51,947 nucleotides of DNA from the NCBI GenBank assembly GCA_003160115.1, contig PLQL01000016.1:17683-69629 (forward strand). The letters are read 5' to 3'. Each line of letters opens with the position of its first letter. Positions within the stretch are counted from its first letter, which is position 1. This stretch comes from Acidimicrobiaceae bacterium. Lineage in GTDB: Bacteria > Actinomycetota > Acidimicrobiia > Acidimicrobiales > RAAP-2. Positions 48,866 to 51,947 of the stretch are shown piece after piece. The position numbers and the translations under genes are program-made. The notes beneath the pieces are model-generated. The model ran no database searches. It was not told the DNA's origin and saw only the letters and a list, made by a program, of their open reading frames with translations.

Positions 48866-49303
48866 ATGCCAGACATAAGGCATCGTGTGGTCATATCGGC
48901 CCCATTGGCCAATGTGTACGAGGCCGTAGCCACGGCCGAAGGAATATCCGACTGGTGGACCCGTGACGGCGTCAAGGGGGAGTCGAAAGTGGGGGGCACG
49001 CTTGCGTTTTACTTTGGCCACACCGACCCGGCTGCCGTCATGGAAATCACCCGTCTGGATCCCCAAGGGCACGTGAACTGGACGTGCGTGCAGGGCGCCG
49101 ACGAGTGGGTGGGAACGAAGGTCTCCTTCGACCTGAAGAGCAACGGCGACGACACGGTCGTGATGTTCGCGCACGCAGACTGGAAAGAGCCCGGCGAGTT
49201 CATGTCCCATTGCAGTGCCCGTTGGGCTTACTTTCTGCTGAGCCTCAAGAGCTTAGAAGAGACTGGCAAGGGAACTCCCTTCCCAGATGACTTGAAGTTT
49301 TAA
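48866..49303 (+). CDS. SRPBCC-domain protein in an ArsR-controlled operon
   Basis: A 145-residue START-like protein from ATG 48866, with AAAGGAG upstream. RHRVVISAPLANVYEAVATAEGISDWWTRDGVKGES opens the domain (W-W motif), GGTLAFYFGHTDPAAVMEITRLDPQGHVNWTCVQG gives the central strands, and the last helix is ARWAYFLLSLKSLEETGKGTP. The gene ends 8 nt before the ArsR-SRPBCC fusion, forming an operon behind the 48769 promoter. The pocket could hold a small hydrophobic ligand sensed or modified together with the fusion protein. Confidence 0.85.
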   Translation: MPDIRHRVVISAPLANVYEAVATAEGISDWWTRDGVKGESKVGGTLAFYFGHTDPAAVMEITRLDPQGHVNWTCVQGADEWVGTKVSFDLKSNGDDTVVMFAHADWKEPGEFMSHCSARWAYFLLSLKSLEETGKGTPFPDDLKF

Positions 49304-49311
49304 CGATCCAC

Positions 49312-50106
49312 GTGGAGCCGATCGCGGGTGACGTCTTCAAGGCTTTGGCCGATCAGAGTCGACGTCACCTGCTGGACCGCTTGAACGATCGTAACGGGCA
49401 GAGTCTCCTTGAGCTCACCGCTGGCTTGGACATGACACGTCAATCGGTCAGCAAGCACCTCGCGATTCTTGAAGCGGCCAATCTCGTCACTGCCGTCCGG
49501 CGAGGTCGAGAAAGGCTCCACTATCTCAACCCTGTACCGATCAATGAGATTGCTGAACGATGGATCAATCAGTACGACCACACCCGAGTCCGAGCACTTT
49601 CGGACCTAAAGCATGCCCTGGAGGAAATACCAATGGAGAATCCCGAATTTGTCTACACGACGTACATCAAGACGACCCCGGAGCGTCTATGGCAGGCGCT
49701 GACCGAGCCATCATTCACTGGGCGCTGGTGGGAGACCACGTTTCAGACAGACTGGAAAGTCGGCTCGCCGATGATCTGGGATAACCATGGCGTTATTATC
49801 GCCGACCCTGAGCAAATCGTGCTTCAAGCAGACCCCTACACGAAGCTCGCCTACACCTGGCACTCCTTCACGCCAGAGATGCTGGCCAAGATCAAGGTCG
49901 ATAATGAGGTCGGCGCCAAGCTCGCGAGCGAGCAGCGCTCGCGAGTCACCTTCGAGCTAGAACCGGTCGGTGAGAAGGTAAAACTCACGGTCGTACACGA
50001 CAACTTCGAGATGGGAAGTATCGCCGCCACGATGGTACGCAACGGCTGGCCCTCGGTTCTCTCCAGCCTCAAGACCTTCCTTGAAACAGGTGAGCCCCTG
50101 GTGTGA
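49312..50106 (+). CDS. ArsR-family regulator fused to an SRPBCC domain
   Basis: A 264-residue two-domain protein. The N-terminal ArsR winged helix covers about 1-95: VFKALADQSRRHLLDRLNDRNGQSLLELTAGLDMTRQSVSKHLAILEAANLVTAVRRGRERLHYLNP (in parts). From about residue 110 a START-like domain follows: VYTTYIKTTPERLWQALTEPSFTGRWWETTFQTDWKVGSPM, then WHSFTPEM and a final helix WPSVLSSLKTFLETG. No metal-binding cysteine pair is present in the HTH, so the ligand is probably sensed by the START-like pocket. GTG 49312 follows the SRPBCC stop by 8 nt. It is likely the repressor of its own operon. Confidence 0.88.
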   Translation: MEPIAGDVFKALADQSRRHLLDRLNDRNGQSLLELTAGLDMTRQSVSKHLAILEAANLVTAVRRGRERLHYLNPVPINEIAERWINQYDHTRVRALSDLKHALEEIPMENPEFVYTTYIKTTPERLWQALTEPSFTGRWWETTFQTDWKVGSPMIWDNHGVIIADPEQIVLQADPYTKLAYTWHSFTPEMLAKIKVDNEVGAKLASEQRSRVTFELEPVGEKVKLTVVHDNFEMGSIAATMVRNGWPSVLSSLKTFLETGEPLV

Positions 50107-50164
50107 AAGCAATGTGACGTGCCGCAGGGGTAGAACTGCAAGGTGGCAAATAACGGGGGGACAC

Positions 50165-50473
50165 ATGAAGAACTGGCTTTGCGTCCTGGTGGCGCCAAGA
50201 CCGACTTTTCAATTTGACATGACCGATGAAGAGCGTGAGCTCATGCGAGAGCACGCGCTGTATTGGCGGGGTCAGGTGTCGAGCGGTAAGGCCTTGGTAT
50301 TCGGACCGGTCATCCATCCGAAGGCGGAATTCGGCGGCGTCGCGATCCTGGCCCTTGACGACGACGAGGATCCCAACGATTACAGTCTCAGCGATCCAGT
50401 AATTCGCGCTGGCGCGGGTTTCCGTTTCGAGGCCTACTGGATGCCCCAACTCGTACAATCTGAGTCATCGTGA
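50165..50473 (+). CDS. YCII-related protein
   Basis: A 102-residue protein from ATG 50165, preceded by GGGGGG. MKNWLCVLVAPRPTFQFDMTDEERELMREHALYW starts the YCII ferredoxin-like fold with the conserved histidine in REHALYW; GKALVFGPVIHPKAEFGGVAILALDDDEDPNDYSLSDPVIRAGAGFRFEAYWM (in parts) is the rest of the family pattern. It lies 58 nt after the ArsR-SRPBCC gene and is probably in the same operon. YCII members are dehydrochlorinase-like or of unknown function; no chemistry can be assigned. Confidence 0.8.
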   Translation: MKNWLCVLVAPRPTFQFDMTDEERELMREHALYWRGQVSSGKALVFGPVIHPKAEFGGVAILALDDDEDPNDYSLSDPVIRAGAGFRFEAYWMPQLVQSESS

Positions 50474-50570
50474 GTTGAACTGAATCAGCGACCTGGCGCA
50501 CGCCAACTCGAGCCGTCGATGGTCGTCACTAAGGTGTCGCAGAAGGAACTGACGATGCGCGGGTGAATCC

Positions 50571-51326
50571 TTAGAAGCCCGGGAACGCCGTCCCGAGGTC
50601 GCTCAGGGCAGGATTGCTGGCATCAGCAGTTGTCTTGGCGGCGTCCAATCTCCCGTAGACGAGTCGGACGAAGGCCTCGGCTGGTAACTCAAGATCAATC
50701 ACACCCGAGTGTGAAGCGGTGATCAGACTCACCGAATCACCGGCGAACACAATCGTGAAATCGCGCGCAGGTTCGGTCGTACGAATGCGCACTTCTTTGG
50801 TCTCGCCGTTCGCCTTGCCTGAGAAGCCGACGATCCTGCCAATACCCTCCAAGACCACAGCCGCGACGTCGCTCGATAACGTCGCCGTTGGATCAAGTGC
50901 CACTTCGACGTCCCACGCGTGCATCGCCTGTTCACCTAGACGCAGCGCGACAAATCCGTTGAAGTCCAGATTGAAGGGCCCCATCACGAGGTGGAAGGTG
51001 GCGCGCTTCGCATCGGGCAGAGCTTCGAGTGCGAGAAGCAGTGCCTGGTCCGCCACGAGAGCGTCCGTGACTTGGTCAGCCGGCGCCTTGGCGTTCCATT
51101 CGTCCCACACGGACTGATTGAAACCGGCGTCACTCTCAGTTCCGGCGACGACATCGTCGAAACGCTGCTTCAAGATGACCGCTCCCGATCCGATGTGAGA
51201 CATGGTGTCCGCGATGCTCCACTCGGTGGGGTAGGCAGATGTCTCGGGATCCAGGTTGGTGGTGCCGTCGATGACGGCGCGAAGATGTTCGATCGAGGTG
51301 CGTAATAAAGGCAGCGGTTCGGTCAT
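50571..51326 (-). CDS. Mycothiol-dependent (DinB-fold) maleylpyruvate isomerase-family protein
   Basis: A 251-residue metal-binding four-helix protein with a C-terminal extra domain. TEWSIADTMSHIGSGAVILKQRFDDVV carries the first histidine near 44, and LRLGEQAMHAWDVEVALDPTATL near 125-148 carries the other ligands in the family's LGE-x-x-HxWD signature. The C-terminal 80 residues (ETKEVRIRTTEPARDFTIVFAGDSVSL onward) resemble the SCP2-like domain fused in such mycothiol-dependent enzymes. AAAAGGAC precedes ATG 51326. It converges with the YCII gene. Substrate unknown. Confidence 0.82.
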   Translation of the reverse strand: MTEPLPLLRTSIEHLRAVIDGTTNLDPETSAYPTEWSIADTMSHIGSGAVILKQRFDDVVAGTESDAGFNQSVWDEWNAKAPADQVTDALVADQALLLALEALPDAKRATFHLVMGPFNLDFNGFVALRLGEQAMHAWDVEVALDPTATLSSDVAAVVLEGIGRIVGFSGKANGETKEVRIRTTEPARDFTIVFAGDSVSLITASHSGVIDLELPAEAFVRLVYGRLDAAKTTADASNPALSDLGTAFPGF

Positions 51327-51771
51327 GGTGTCCTTTTTCTTGAGTTCAGTGAGGCGGGTCGTTGGGGAAACTTACGCTGGCCCACGAGGTCAGGGCGTGC
51401 ATAACTAGAATCAGAGTTTTGCCAGGCCAGCAAGTGGTGGCCCTATTACATTACGTTTTCAAGACACAGGTTCAATCGCTAAGGAGTGATCCTTAAGTTC
51501 GTTGCCAGCAAATTGGTCAGCAGTGGACCTCTTGGTTGGCTTTAGGTGACCAATTCCTGTCAACAGAGATCTGAAGTTACTTAACGAAATTGGAAAGGGC
51601 ATTCCCACACTGAACTTTGGGCTTTAAGGGTTACAAACCGGCCTTTCTGTACAAGATGTCGCTCTAGATACATGCTTTGCACCGCCGTCTCCAAGACAGT
51701 TCACAATTTGCCCTAGAAGACTTGGGGTTATCCGAGGTCAACTTGGATGAAGTGCAATGAATGGAAGCGGC
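51327..51771. promoter_or_regulatory. AT-richer upstream region of a secreted-protein gene
   Basis: About 445 nt without a gene on either strand and visibly poorer in GC than the rest of the window. A small hairpin TAAGGA-GTGA-TCCTTA lies at 51480-51495. Promoters for both the DinB-fold gene (minus) and the last gene (plus) are expected here, but no hexamer pair stands out. Confidence 0.35.
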
Positions 51772-51947
51772 ATGAAAATGACCAAGAAGAACGCAGCAAT
51801 ACGATTAACCGTCGCGACCGTGCTCAGCCTGGGCTTATCCGCGGTTGTCATGGGCGTTGGCTCAGCTTCGGCTCACGGAACTCACGCGGCTCACGGAACT
51901 CCCGAGGCACACAGTTTCTCGTGGATCGAAGGGAACGCCGTAAAGGG
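51772..51947 (+). CDS. Secreted protein, 3' end outside window
   Basis: An open frame from ATG 51772 to the window edge, missed by the track. It gives MKMTKKNAAIRLTVATVLSLGLSAVVMGVGSASA, shown here as a signal peptide with basic start and hydrophobic core, then a His/Gly/Thr segment encoded by a near-exact repeat (GCTCACGGAACTC twice within 32 nt), then SFSWIEGNAVKG. GGAAG precedes the start. The mature function cannot be judged from the visible part. Confidence 0.65.
   Translation, partial: MKMTKKNAAIRLTVATVLSLGLSAVVMGVGSASAHGTHAAHGTPEAHSFSWIEGNAVK

Noticed and set aside
1-51947. CRISPR array, rRNA, prophage or insertion sequence
   Set aside because: No regularly spaced repeats, no rRNA-like sequence, and no transposase, integrase or phage structural protein among the frames.

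Overview
The window reads as a chromosomal segment of a moderately high-GC actinobacterium. Support comes from mycothiol-dependent-isomerase-type proteins, deazaflavin (F420) enzymes, a short-chain Z-isoprenyl diphosphate synthase, an ECF42-type sigma factor and many genes that look leaderless (TANNNT hexamer 6-8 nt before the start codon). A membrane-anchored G1 (eqolisin-like) peptidase and many secreted proteins would fit an acid-tolerant lineage such as Acidimicrobiia, but that placement is inference. I saw no rRNA, tRNA, CRISPR array, prophage or intact insertion sequence.

Layout. 1-3 kb (minus): a polyamine-type ABC importer (ATPase, binding protein, permease cut by the window edge). 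3.4-6.9 kb (plus): F420-dependent NADP reductase family, an SDR, a Z-prenyl synthase, Hsp20 with a structured leader, and a PPOX-fold protein. 7.2-17 kb (mostly minus): a secreted Ala-rich protein, a cysteine-less DksA/TraR homologue, a UvrD-like helicase, a five-PAS GGDEF-EAL protein, a small protein, an MFS exporter and an SDR. 17-26 kb: an orphan HipB-like regulator, a YjbR protein, a divergent MFS/HxlR pair, a secreted-repeat protein, a desaturase-like protein overlapping a DoxX gene, an isochorismatase-like hydrolase, a methyltransferase, DUF1905, a Ddn-family protein and an EntS-like MFS.

26-36.5 kb: small membrane proteins, an XRE regulator/membrane protein pair under a palindrome-covered promoter, an ABC-2 exporter, an SRPBCC protein, a MarR/OhrR-like regulator facing a three-gene micro-operon across a 25-bp palindrome, secreted proteins, a HExxH metallopeptidase-like protein and an ICMT-like methyltransferase. 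36.5-48.3 kb: an orphan prepilin, a large GH78 rhamnosidase, a DinB-fold enzyme, an ECF42 sigma factor with its YCII partner, SRPBCC, LapA-like and YCII proteins, a 55-aa membrane peptide, the G1 peptidase, a decayed VapBC toxin-antitoxin pair and a NAGPA-type secreted protein. 48.7-51.9 kb: SRPBCC, an ArsR-SRPBCC fusion and YCII behind a promoter whose spacer is an operator-like palindrome, then a second DinB-fold enzyme and the start of a secreted protein.

The recurring theme is local one-component regulation. Four regulators (HxlR, XRE, MarR, ArsR) each sit next to a clear inverted repeat overlapping promoter elements. The least explained unit is the MarR-linked micro-operon at 30.7-31.4 kb. 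All homology calls are by eye; no search was run.
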